Of a stretch of DNA of 8,901 bases, positions 1 to 6,067 are shown piece after piece (position 1 is the first letter of the stretch; every line of letters starts with the position of its first letter). This DNA comes from an uncultured Rivibacter sp. Its GTDB lineage: Bacteria; Pseudomonadota; Gammaproteobacteria; Burkholderiales; Burkholderiaceae. Under the pieces are notes generated by a model. That model worked only from the letters and a program-made list of their open reading frames with translations. It ran no database searches and was not told where the DNA came from. The position numbers and the translations under genes are program-made. The stretch spans positions 1 through 8,901 of the forward strand of contig CAMLNA010000160.1 of the NCBI GenBank assembly GCA_946481025.1, in the 5' to 3' direction.

Positions 1-74
1 TCATCACCGCCGCCGCAGGCGGCAAGCAGCACGGCCACCGAGGCGGCGGCGAGGATCGCGTGGTATCGCTTCAT
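1..74 (-). CDS. Lipoprotein, N-terminal fragment (cut by window edge)
   Basis: Only the first 24 codons are inside the window; the gene continues past the left edge. The visible peptide begins MKRYHAI and has a charged start, a hydrophobic Ala/Val/Leu stretch and a lipobox LAAC at residues 17-20, followed by GGGD. This is a classic signal peptidase II signal, so the product should be lipidated on the Cys and anchored in the cell envelope. Gly residues after the Cys give a flexible linker, and the Asp is too far from Cys (not +2) to force inner-membrane retention. A good Shine-Dalgarno (AAGGAG) lies about 10 bases upstream, which supports this ATG. The gene is 72 bases downstream of the AEC permease on the same strand and could be co-transcribed. 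The mature function cannot be judged. Confidence 0.75.
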   Translation of the reverse strand, partial: MKRYHAILAAASVAVLLAACGGGD

Positions 75-84
75 GAGTGCGGGT

Positions 85-90
85 CTCCTT
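85..90 (-). promoter_or_regulatory. Ribosome binding site of the lipoprotein gene
   Basis: Read on the minus strand this is AAGGAG, the full core Shine-Dalgarno, about 10 bases before the ATG at 74-72. It is the strongest RBS in the window and fixes the start of the truncated lipoprotein gene. Confidence 0.7.
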
Positions 91-146
91 GTGGGACGGT
101 GCAAACGAAGCCGCGAGTCTGGCACGGCTTTGTTAAGGACGCACGC

Positions 147-1139
147 TCAAAGCGTCGCCGAGAAACGGCTCGCCACCCAAAGCCACGCCGGCGCCGTGAA
201 CACGAAGGCCAGCGTGGAGACCACGATGGTGGCCGTCGTCTCGGCCTCCTGCGTGGCATAGCGCTGCGAGAACATCAGCGCGTTGGTGCCCGAAGGCAGC
301 CCGGCGCACATCACGATCACCGTCAGCGGCAGGCCCGACAACCCGAACACGAAGTGGCCCGCCAGCAGCACCAGCGACGGCTGCACCACCATCTTGGCCA
401 CGGTGAGCGCAACGGCGCCGCGTGCCGCCCCCCTGATGCCGTAGTGCGCCAGCGACATGCCGATGGCGATGAGGCACACCGGCACCACCGCCTGCCCCAG
501 CATGAGCAGGATCTGGTCCACCGCCTGCGGGATCTCGAGGCCGGTGACGTTCCAGGCCAGCCCCACCAGCACCGGCAGCACCACCGGGTGGACGATGGTG
601 TTGCGCGCGGTGAGCAGCAGCGTGGCGCCCAGGTCGTGACGCTCGTCCTGCGCGGCCTTCGCAGCGGCGCGGGCCACGTCGAGCTCCACCAGCACGGTCA
701 GCACGGTGAGCAGCGTGAGCGCATGCAGGCTCACGATGGCCAGGTGGATCGACAGGCCCGTCTCGCCGAACAGCGCCGCCGCGATGGGAATGCCCAGCTG
801 CACCGTGTTGCCGAAGGTGGCGGTGATGGCGCGCACGCTGGGTTCGGCCGCGGCCGCGCTCGCCTCCTGCCGGGCTCGCCAGCGGCGCCACGCGTACACC
901 GCCAGCAGCCAGCCCACCACCGGCACGAAATAGGCCAGGAGGGTGGCCCAGGGCATGGTCGCGAAGTCGATGCGCGCGGTGGTGCGGAACAGCAGCGCCG
1001 GCGCGAACAGGTAGAAGGCCGTGTTCGACAAGGCCCGCGCCGCCTCGCCACCGCCGAAGAACCTGGCGCGGCCGGCCAGCCAGCCGACCACCACCACCAC
1101 GAAGATGGCGAAGAGCTTGAGGAAGACCAGGGTGGACAT
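147..1139 (-). CDS. AEC-family (auxin efflux carrier-like) permease
   Basis: A 330-residue integral inner-membrane protein, the usual length for AEC transporters. About ten hydrophobic segments can be picked out (roughly residues 4-22, 40-56, 63-83, 108-125, 128-151, 178-197, 208-230, 240-262, 266-285, 303-323), with a hydrophilic Ala/Glu/Arg loop at about 85-105 and another at 155-172 dividing the two halves. Family-like signatures are FGNTVQLGIPIA at 109-120 (broken helix of the first half) and GLPSGTNALMFSQRY at 280-294. Bacterial relatives include malonate and other carboxylate carriers (MdcF type), but the substrate cannot be read from sequence. No Shine-Dalgarno is visible before the ATG. 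A CATACT box at 1151-1156 (minus strand) could be a -10 element, but no partner -35 was found. The gene lies 71 bases downstream of topB and might also be reached by read-through from it. Confidence 0.9.
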   Translation of the reverse strand: MSTLVFLKLFAIFVVVVVGWLAGRARFFGGGEAARALSNTAFYLFAPALLFRTTARIDFATMPWATLLAYFVPVVGWLLAVYAWRRWRARQEASAAAAEPSVRAITATFGNTVQLGIPIAAALFGETGLSIHLAIVSLHALTLLTVLTVLVELDVARAAAKAAQDERHDLGATLLLTARNTIVHPVVLPVLVGLAWNVTGLEIPQAVDQILLMLGQAVVPVCLIAIGMSLAHYGIRGAARGAVALTVAKMVVQPSLVLLAGHFVFGLSGLPLTVIVMCAGLPSGTNALMFSQRYATQEAETTATIVVSTLAFVFTAPAWLWVASRFSATL

Positions 1140-1210
1140 GATGGCGGGCCAGTATGCCGAGACCGGGCGCTGCCCCGGCTACGTGGTCACCGCAATCCGC
1201 CCGGCAATGC

Positions 1211-3775
1211 TCACTCGGCGCCCGCGGTCTTCTTTGCGGCGGCCTTCTTCGCAGGTGCCTTCTTGGCCGCAGCGCGAGGCTCGAACTCGAAGCCCACCTT
1301 GCCGGCCTTGGCGTCCCACGCCAGGAAGGCCTTGAACTTGCGGCGCGTCTTGTTGGAGACGAAGTTCTCCAGCAGGTCGGTCTTGCCGTCCTTCAGCAGC
1401 TTGGTGACCTGCTCGCGCGCGATGGGCTGCTGCAGGATGATCTTGCCGCTCTTGAAGTCGCAGGTGACGTGCGCGCCCACCGCGTTCTCGCACACGTAGT
1501 TGGTGCCGTGCTCGTAGACATGGCCCTTGCACTTGGGGCAGGAGCCCAGGCTCTGCTGCCCGGAAAAGTCCACCGGCTCGCCGGACTCGCCTTCCTTCTT
1601 GGCGTCTTCGCCGAAGTCGAACTCCAGCTTCCAGTTCCTGATCTCGTCGTCGTACGCCAGCTTGAGCTCGGCCGTGAACGGCCAGCCCGCCTTGGAGCGG
1701 AAGCCCTCGAGCGGGCCGATCCTCTTGTCGGCCAGGAACTGCTCCACCTCGGCCAGCTCGAAGCTGCGCCCGCCGGGGATCTTGCTGATGGAGAAGTCGC
1801 ACTTCTCGCAGGCGAAGCGGCGGTAGTTCTCCTTGACCGTGCCGCCGCAGTTGGGGCAAGGCGTCTTGAGCGTCGCGTAGTCGCCGGGGATGGTGTCGCG
1901 GTCGTACTCCTTGGCCTTCTGCACCACGCGCTTGGTCATGGCCGCGATCTCGGCCATGAAGGCTTCGCGGGAGAGCCTGCCCTTTTCCATCTGCGACAGC
2001 TGGTATTCCCAGTTGCCGGTGAGTTCGGGTCGGGTGAGGTCTTCCACGTCGAGCCCGCGCAGCAGCGTCATCAGCTGGAAGGCCTTCGCGGTGGGGATGA
2101 GCTCGCGGCCCTCGCGCACCATGTACTTCTCGAGGATGAGCCCTTCGATGATGGCCGCGCGGGTGGCCGGCGTGCCCAGGCCCTTTTCCTGCATCGCCTC
2201 GCGCAGTTCGTCGTCGTCGATCAGCTTGCCCGCACCTTCCATGGCCGACAGCAGCGTGGCTTCGGTGTAGCGCGCCGGCGGCTTGGTGCGCAGCGCGTTG
2301 ACGTCCACGCTTTCGGTGCGCACCACTTCGCCCTCCTGCACCGGCACCAGGTTGGCGTCGTCTTCCTGCGCCTCCTTGCCGTAGACGGCCAGCCAGCCCG
2401 GCTTCACCAGCACCTTGCCGTTGGTCTGGAAGCTGTAGGTCTTGCCTTCGTTCCTGACCGTGGAGATGCGCGTCGTGACCATGAATTCCGCCGGCGGGAA
2501 GAACACCGCCAGGAAGCGCTTGACCACCATGTCGTACAGCTTGGCCTCCGGCTCGGTGAGGCTCTTGGGCGCCTGCAGCGTGGGAATGATGGCGAAGTGG
2601 TCGCTGATCTTCGAGTTGTCGAAGATGCGCTTGTTGGGCTTGACGTAGCCTTCCTTGATCGCCTTGGCCGCATGCGGCGCGAGATCGCGCAAGGGGCCGG
2701 GCAGGTCCTCCTCGCTGATCATCTTCATGGTCTGCTTGACCACGTTGACATAGTCCTCGGGCAACGCGCGCGAATCGGTACGCGGGTAGGTCAGCACCTT
2801 GTGCTTCTCGTACAGCGCCTGCGCCAGGCCGAGCGTCGTCTTGGCCGAGAAGCCGAAACGCGAGTTGGCCTCGCGCTGCAGCGTCGTGAGGTCATACAGG
2901 CCCGGGCTGCTCTGCGTGCTGGGCTTGGACTCCTCGGTCACCGAGGCCGGCTGGCCGCGGGTGGCCTCGGCGATCGCCTCGGCGAGCTTGCCGTCCCACA
3001 GGCGGTCGGCGCGCCTGTCCGGGTCGTTCTCGTCCTTCTTGAAGGCCGGGTCGAACCACTTGCCTTCGTACTGGCCGGCCTGTGCGTCGAAGGTGGCGCG
3101 CAGCTCCCAGTAGTCGCGCGGCACGTGCTTGCGGATCTTTTCTTCGCGCTCGACCACGATCGACAGCGTGGGCGTCTGCACCCGGCCCACGGTGGTGAGG
3201 AAGAAGCCGCCGTCGCGCGAGTTGAAGGCGGTCATCGCGCGCGTGCCGTTGATGCCCACCAGCCAGTCGGCCTCGGAGCGGCTGCGAGCCGCGTCGGCCA
3301 GGCCGTGCATCTGCGCGTCGGAGCGCAGCGCCTCGAAGCCGTCGCGGATGGCCTGCGGCGTCATGCTCTGCAGCCACAGCCGCTTCACCGGCTGCTTGGC
3401 CTTCGCGTACTGCTGGATGAGCCGGAAGATCAGCTCCCCTTCCCGCCCCGCGTCACAGGCGTTGATGAGTTCGGTCACGTCCTTGCGCTTGGCGAGCTTG
3501 ACGATGGCGTTCAGCCGGCCCTTGCTCTTGTCGATGGGCGCGAGGTCGAAGTGCGGCGGGATCACCGGCAGGTGCGCGAAGCTCCACTTGCCGCGCTTCA
3601 CGTCGAACTCCTCGGGCGCCTTGATCTCGACCAGGTGGCCGACGGCCGAGGTGACGATGTAGTGCTCGCTCTCGAAGTACTCGTCGTGCTTGTCGAACTT
3701 GCCCGCCGACGGCTGCAGCGCGCGAACGATGTCCTGCGCCACCGACGGCTTTTCCGCGATAACCAATGCCTTCAT
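1211..3775 (-). CDS. topB: DNA topoisomerase III (type IA), extended form
   Basis: An 854-residue type IA topoisomerase that passes one DNA strand through a transient break, typically resolving replication and recombination intermediates. It starts MKALVIAEKPS: the TOPRIM domain covers about residues 1-145, with catalytic Glu8 and the metal motif DAGREGE at 108-114. The active-site tyrosine is Tyr330 in LTYPRTDS. GRVQTPTLS at 197-205 and KGLGTPATRA at 531-540 are further type IA motifs. The protein is about 200 residues longer than E. coli TopB. The extra C-terminal part has two modules, each a Cys4 zinc finger (C640/C643/C656/C659 and C746/C749/C762/C772) followed by a similar beta-rich segment, then a Lys/Ala tail (835-854, AAAKKAPAKKAAAKK). 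The frame stays open upstream to 4066, but family alignment and the SD at 3781-3786 support the ATG at 3775. It is transcribed divergently from the SET gene. Confidence 0.96.
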   Translation of the reverse strand: MKALVIAEKPSVAQDIVRALQPSAGKFDKHDEYFESEHYIVTSAVGHLVEIKAPEEFDVKRGKWSFAHLPVIPPHFDLAPIDKSKGRLNAIVKLAKRKDVTELINACDAGREGELIFRLIQQYAKAKQPVKRLWLQSMTPQAIRDGFEALRSDAQMHGLADAARSRSEADWLVGINGTRAMTAFNSRDGGFFLTTVGRVQTPTLSIVVEREEKIRKHVPRDYWELRATFDAQAGQYEGKWFDPAFKKDENDPDRRADRLWDGKLAEAIAEATRGQPASVTEESKPSTQSSPGLYDLTTLQREANSRFGFSAKTTLGLAQALYEKHKVLTYPRTDSRALPEDYVNVVKQTMKMISEEDLPGPLRDLAPHAAKAIKEGYVKPNKRIFDNSKISDHFAIIPTLQAPKSLTEPEAKLYDMVVKRFLAVFFPPAEFMVTTRISTVRNEGKTYSFQTNGKVLVKPGWLAVYGKEAQEDDANLVPVQEGEVVRTESVDVNALRTKPPARYTEATLLSAMEGAGKLIDDDELREAMQEKGLGTPATRAAIIEGLILEKYMVREGRELIPTAKAFQLMTLLRGLDVEDLTRPELTGNWEYQLSQMEKGRLSREAFMAEIAAMTKRVVQKAKEYDRDTIPGDYATLKTPCPNCGGTVKENYRRFACEKCDFSISKIPGGRSFELAEVEQFLADKRIGPLEGFRSKAGWPFTAELKLAYDDEIRNWKLEFDFGEDAKKEGESGEPVDFSGQQSLGSCPKCKGHVYEHGTNYVCENAVGAHVTCDFKSGKIILQQPIAREQVTKLLKDGKTDLLENFVSNKTRRKFKAFLAWDAKAGKVGFEFEPRAAAKKAPAKKAAAKKTAGAE

Positions 3776-3780
3776 GACCG

Positions 3781-3786
3781 CTCCCC
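3781..3786 (-). promoter_or_regulatory. Ribosome binding site of topB
   Basis: On the minus strand this reads GGGGAG, ending five bases before the topB ATG at 3775-3773. It decides the topB start against the longer in-frame extension. Its first four bases are the end of repeat copy 1, so the structured repeat and the ribosome binding site share sequence. Confidence 0.6.
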
Positions 3787-3856
3787 GATCACCGAGTACG
3801 GCGATCGACCCTCCAAGAGGGTGGGGCCTTGCTTGGGGCGGCCCGGCGCGGCGGCC
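3783..3856. repeat. 74-bp hairpin-rich repeat, copy 1
   Basis: This copy is identical over all 74 bases to copy 2, which lies 87 bases downstream. Three potential stem-loops can be drawn. The first is 3787-3806 (GATCaCCG, loop AGTA, CGGcGATC, one mismatch). The second is 3808-3822 (ACCCTC, loop CAA, GAGGGT, perfect). The third is 3824-3844 (GGGCC, 11-base loop, GGCCC). The 3' part is very rich in GGC/GCC. The structure resembles the REP-like dispersed intergenic palindromes common in Comamonadaceae genomes; calling it a member of such a family is inference. It directly abuts the topB ribosome binding site and would lie in the topB mRNA leader. Confidence 0.85.
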
Positions 3857-3869
3857 GGGTATGTCGACA

Positions 3870-3943
3870 CCCCGATCACCGAGTACGGCGATCGACCCTC
3901 CAAGAGGGTGGGGCCTTGCTTGGGGCGGCCCGGCGCGGCGGCC
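3870..3943. repeat. 74-bp hairpin-rich repeat, copy 2
   Basis: A perfect direct repeat of 3783-3856 in the same orientation, with a period of 87 bases. Identity begins at the CCCC before GATC and ends abruptly at 3943, where copy 2 has C and copy 1 has G. The equivalent stem-loops fall at 3874-3893, 3895-3909 and 3911-3931. The absence of any mismatch suggests a recent duplication or conversion between the copies. Confidence 0.85.
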
Positions 3944-3981
3944 CATCGAGTGTGGCTTTGCTGTGTCGTCATCTGTTCGTA

Positions 3982-4009
3982 TTCGGTTGCTACCCGGCGT
4001 CCATACAAT
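3982..4009 (+). promoter_or_regulatory. Putative sigma70 promoter of the SET-birA-SPOR operon
   Basis: TACAAT at 4004-4009 matches five of six bases of the -10 consensus. A weak -35-like TTCGGT at 3982-3987 sits 16 bases upstream. Transcription would begin near 4016, giving a leader of about 59 bases that starts at the edge of the alternating pyrimidine-purine tract. The -35 is poor, so an activator or an extended element may be needed. The call rests mainly on the -10 box and its position in the least GC-rich part of the intergenic region. Confidence 0.4.
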
Positions 4010-4018
4010 CCGGGCTCT

Positions 4019-4045
4019 CGCGCGCACGCACACGCACGCGCGCAC
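4019..4045. repeat. Alternating pyrimidine-purine tract (Z-DNA-prone)
   Basis: All 27 bases alternate strictly C then purine (CG and CA steps only), beginning CGCGCGCACGCACACG. Such (CG/CA)n tracts are known to adopt left-handed Z-DNA under negative supercoiling. The tract lies just downstream of the putative -10 box and 29 bases before the SET start codon, so it would cover the start of the transcript. Confidence 0.6.
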
Positions 4046-4074
4046 CCATGAATTCACTCTAACCAAACATCGAG

Positions 4075-4602
4075 ATGACGCAAGCGCGCCCCGGCAAGTC
4101 CTCCCAGCCGCCCAAGAAAACGCCGGCCGCCAAGGCCGCCGCGCCCAAGCCGGTGGGCGGCCGCCGCATCCAGGTGCGGCGCTCCGGCGTGCACGGCAAG
4201 GGCATGTATGCGGTCGAGCCCCTCAAGAAGGGCGAGGTGCTGATCGAATACAAGGGCGAGATCATCAGCTGGGACGAAGCGCTGCGCCGCCACCCGCACG
4301 ATCCTGCGGACCCGCACCATACCTTCTACTTCCACATCGACGATGAACGCGTCATCGACGCGAAGTACGGCGGCAACGCGGCGCGCTGGATCAACCACTC
4401 GTGCGCCCCGAACTGCGAGGCCGATGAAACCGACGGCCGCGTGTTCATCAAGGCGCTGCGCAACATCAAGGCCGGCGAAGAGCTGTTCTACGACTACGGC
4501 CTGGTGATCGACGAGCGCTACACGCCCAAGCTCAAGAAGCAGTACGAGTGCCGCTGCGGCGCCAGGAACTGCCGCGGCACCATGCTCTCCCCGAAGCGAT
4601 GA
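4075..4602 (+). CDS. SET-domain protein lysine methyltransferase
   Basis: A 175-residue protein with a complete SET fold, predicted to transfer methyl groups from S-adenosylmethionine to lysine side chains of a protein. Visible motifs are GKGMYA at 41-46 (SAM-site loop), RWINHSCAPNCEA at 104-116 (the NHSCxPN motif), EELFYDYG at 135-142 with the presumed catalytic Tyr141, and a post-SET CRC-x4-C at 159-166. C110, C159, C161 and C166 are positioned to bind the zinc ion as in eukaryotic post-SET enzymes. The first 30 residues are a disordered Lys/Pro/Ala tail. The ATG at 4075 has only a weak GAG-type ribosome site. The gene is divergent from topB and overlaps birA by ATGA, so it leads the operon. 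Bacterial SET proteins are few and their substrates mostly unknown; none can be assigned from this sequence. Confidence 0.9.
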   Translation: MTQARPGKSSQPPKKTPAAKAAAPKPVGGRRIQVRRSGVHGKGMYAVEPLKKGEVLIEYKGEIISWDEALRRHPHDPADPHHTFYFHIDDERVIDAKYGGNAARWINHSCAPNCEADETDGRVFIKALRNIKAGEELFYDYGLVIDERYTPKLKKQYECRCGARNCRGTMLSPKR

Positions 4603-5381
4603 CCCAGCCCTGGCCCGCCGAAACGTTGTGGGAGCAGCTGGAGCCGCTGGCGCCCGGCCTCAACGTCGAGGTGGTGGCCGAGGCCGGCTCCACCAGCACC
4701 CGCCTGCTCGAGCGCGCGCGGGCCGGCGACAGCGGCGCCTGCCTGCTGGTGGCCGAGCGGCAGACGGCCGGGCGCGGCCGCATGGGCCGCAGCTGGGAGT
4801 CGTCGCCCGGCGCGTCGCTCACCTTTTCGCTGGCGCTGCCGCTGGCCCCGGCCGACTGGTCCGGCCTGTCGCTGGTGGTGGGCGTGGCACTGGCCGAGGC
4901 ACTGCACCCGCAGGTACGCCTGAAGTGGCCCAACGACCTGTGGCTTCTCACCGACGCGGGGCGCGGCCGCAAGCTGGGCGGCATCCTCATCGAAACCGCC
5001 ATGGCCGGCGACCGCCGTGTCGCCGTCATCGGCGTGGGCCTCAACATCCGCGACGTGCAGGACGACCCGGCCGCCGAGGTGGGTCGCGCCGCCCTGGCCG
5101 AACTCGATGCACAGACCAGCGCGCCCGCCGCGCTGCTGCGCGTGGCGCGCCCGTTGCTGCAGGCCGTGCTGGCCTTCGAGCGCGAGGGCTTCGCGCCGTG
5201 GCAGGCCCGCTATGCGGCCCGCGATGCGCTCGCCGGCCGCAGCGTGCGGCTGCTGCCGGCGCAGGGGCCGGCGGCCGAGGGCACGGTCGAAGGCGTGAAC
5301 AGCCACGGCGGGCTGCTCGTGCATACTGCCGCCGGCCTTTCGACCATCACGAGCGGTGAAGTGAGCGTGCGTCCATGTTGA
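4599..5381 (+). CDS. birA: Biotin--[acetyl-CoA carboxylase] ligase, monofunctional
   Basis: A 260-residue cytosolic enzyme that activates biotin with ATP and attaches it to the acceptor lysine of biotin carboxyl carrier protein and related enzymes. Motifs in order are STST at 31-34, the biotinyl-adenylate loop GRGRMGRSW at 58-66, KWPNDLW at 109-115, KLGGILIE at 125-132 and GVGLNI at 145-150. A small SH3-like C-terminal domain follows (about 212-258). The N-terminal winged-helix DNA-binding domain of E. coli BirA (321 residues) is absent, so this version should not repress biotin genes. The start is the ATG overlapping the SET stop codon (ATGA). A longer frame begins at 4548, but it would lie inside the SET post-SET coding sequence and adds no family sequence. 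It overlaps the next gene by seven bases, which points to translational coupling. Confidence 0.94.
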   Translation: MTQPWPAETLWEQLEPLAPGLNVEVVAEAGSTSTRLLERARAGDSGACLLVAERQTAGRGRMGRSWESSPGASLTFSLALPLAPADWSGLSLVVGVALAEALHPQVRLKWPNDLWLLTDAGRGRKLGGILIETAMAGDRRVAVIGVGLNIRDVQDDPAAEVGRAALAELDAQTSAPAALLRVARPLLQAVLAFEREGFAPWQARYAARDALAGRSVRLLPAQGPAAEGTVEGVNSHGGLLVHTAAGLSTITSGEVSVRPC

Positions 5382-6067
5382 GAGCCCTGGTCGTCCTGCT
5401 GCTGCTGGCCAACCTCGCCTTCTTTGCGTGGACGCAGGGCTGGCTGACCGGCCTCACCGGCATCAGCCCCGAGGGCGACCGCGACCCGGCGCGGCTCAAG
5501 CGCCAGGTGCGCCCCGAGGTGATCCGCATCCTGCCGCCCGGCTCGGTGCCCGCATCGGCGCCAGCCGAAACCACCGGCGTCGCGGCGGCCACCCTGGTGG
5601 CCGCCTGTTTGGAAGGCGGCCCCTACAGCCCGGCCGAGCTGCCGGCAGCCGAAGGCGTGCTGAAGGCGGCCCTGCCGGCGGGCGCCACCTGGGCCGTGCA
5701 GAACGGCGAACGTGCGGGCGTGTGGCTCATCTACATGGGCAAGTACGCCAACCGTGAGGCGCTCGACAGGAAGGTCGCCGAGCTGAAGCGGTTCGACGTG
5801 AACTCCGAGCCCTTGCGCAGTTCGCCCGAGCTGGAGCCGGGCCTGTCGCTCGGCCGCTTCGAAAGCCAGGCCCAGGCCGACGCGCGGATGGCAGACCTCG
5901 CCAAGCGCGGCGTGCGCACGGCACGGGTCATCAACATCACGCCGCCGGCGCCGGTACACACGCTGCGGTTCGCACAGGCCGACGCCTCGCTGCAGCGCAC
6001 GCTGGCCGGCCTGAAGGACAAGCTGCCGGGCGAAAAGGGCTTCAGCCCCTGCGCGGGCGGGGCCTGA
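5375..6067 (+). CDS. Membrane-anchored SPOR-domain-like protein
   Basis: A 230-residue protein with one N-terminal transmembrane segment (about residues 3-22, rich in Leu/Val/Ala), a Pro/Ala linker (to about 75), and a domain at about 77-187 resembling SPOR. It contains the pattern CLEGGPYSP, then VWLIYMGKYANREALDRKVA, then LSLGRFESQAQADARMADLA and RTARVI. SPOR domains bind denuded peptidoglycan glycan strands, usually at the division septum, so the likely location is inner membrane with a periplasmic domain. A tail of about 40 residues (PAPVHTLRF onward) follows. The ATG lies inside the last codons of birA, and the 3' end overlaps the convergent protease gene by 26 bases. Divergence from classical SPOR proteins such as FtsN leaves the specific role open. 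Confidence 0.75.
   Translation: MLRALVVLLLLANLAFFAWTQGWLTGLTGISPEGDRDPARLKRQVRPEVIRILPPGSVPASAPAETTGVAAATLVAACLEGGPYSPAELPAAEGVLKAALPAGATWAVQNGERAGVWLIYMGKYANREALDRKVAELKRFDVNSEPLRSSPELEPGLSLGRFESQAQADARMADLAKRGVRTARVINITPPAPVHTLRFAQADASLQRTLAGLKDKLPGEKGFSPCAGGA

Larger units (their letters stand above)
3776..4074. other. Divergent intergenic region between topB and the SET gene
   Basis: These 299 bases separate two divergent start codons. From left to right they hold the topB Shine-Dalgarno (3781-3786), two identical 74-bp repeats (3783-3856 and 3870-3943) joined by a 13-base spacer, a relatively AT-richer stretch at about 3944-4010 that probably carries the promoters of both genes, a 27-base strictly alternating pyrimidine-purine tract (4019-4045), and a four-codon open frame MNSL-stop at 4048-4062. 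No convincing sigma70 promoter for topB was found on the minus strand. TTGTAT at 4010-4005 has no good -10 partner. No protein gene is credible here. Confidence 0.7.

Noticed and set aside
131..136. TTAACA (minus strand) as a -35 box for the lipoprotein gene.
   Set aside because: It matches five of six bases, but no acceptable -10 box lies 15-19 bases downstream, so a promoter cannot be supported.
1163..1178. A small inverted repeat (CCGGG, six-base loop, CCCGG) between topB and the AEC gene as a possible terminator.
   Set aside because: The stem is only five base pairs and no T-run follows on either strand. In GC-rich DNA such matches are expected by chance.
60..1499. A 479-codon plus-strand frame antisense to the AEC permease.
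   Set aside because: It is rich in Arg, His, Gln and Gly with no recognisable motif. The minus strand holds a well-formed ten-helix permease.
3783..3943. A CRISPR-like array.
   Set aside because: There are only two repeat units of 74 bp with a 13-base spacer and no cas genes. The units are hairpin-rich and unlike CRISPR repeats in size and spacing.
1154..4051. A 965-codon open frame on the plus strand, antisense to topB.
   Set aside because: It is an artefact of high GC at third positions: its translation is Leu/Arg/His/Val-biased with no domain, while the opposite frame encodes an unmistakable topoisomerase with all catalytic motifs.
3776..4066. A 97-residue N-terminal extension of TopB through the repeats.
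   Set aside because: The extension is repetitive Arg/Pro/Gly-rich sequence from the two 74-bp repeats. TopB proteins begin at MxxxIAEKPS, and a Shine-Dalgarno lies just before the ATG at 3775.
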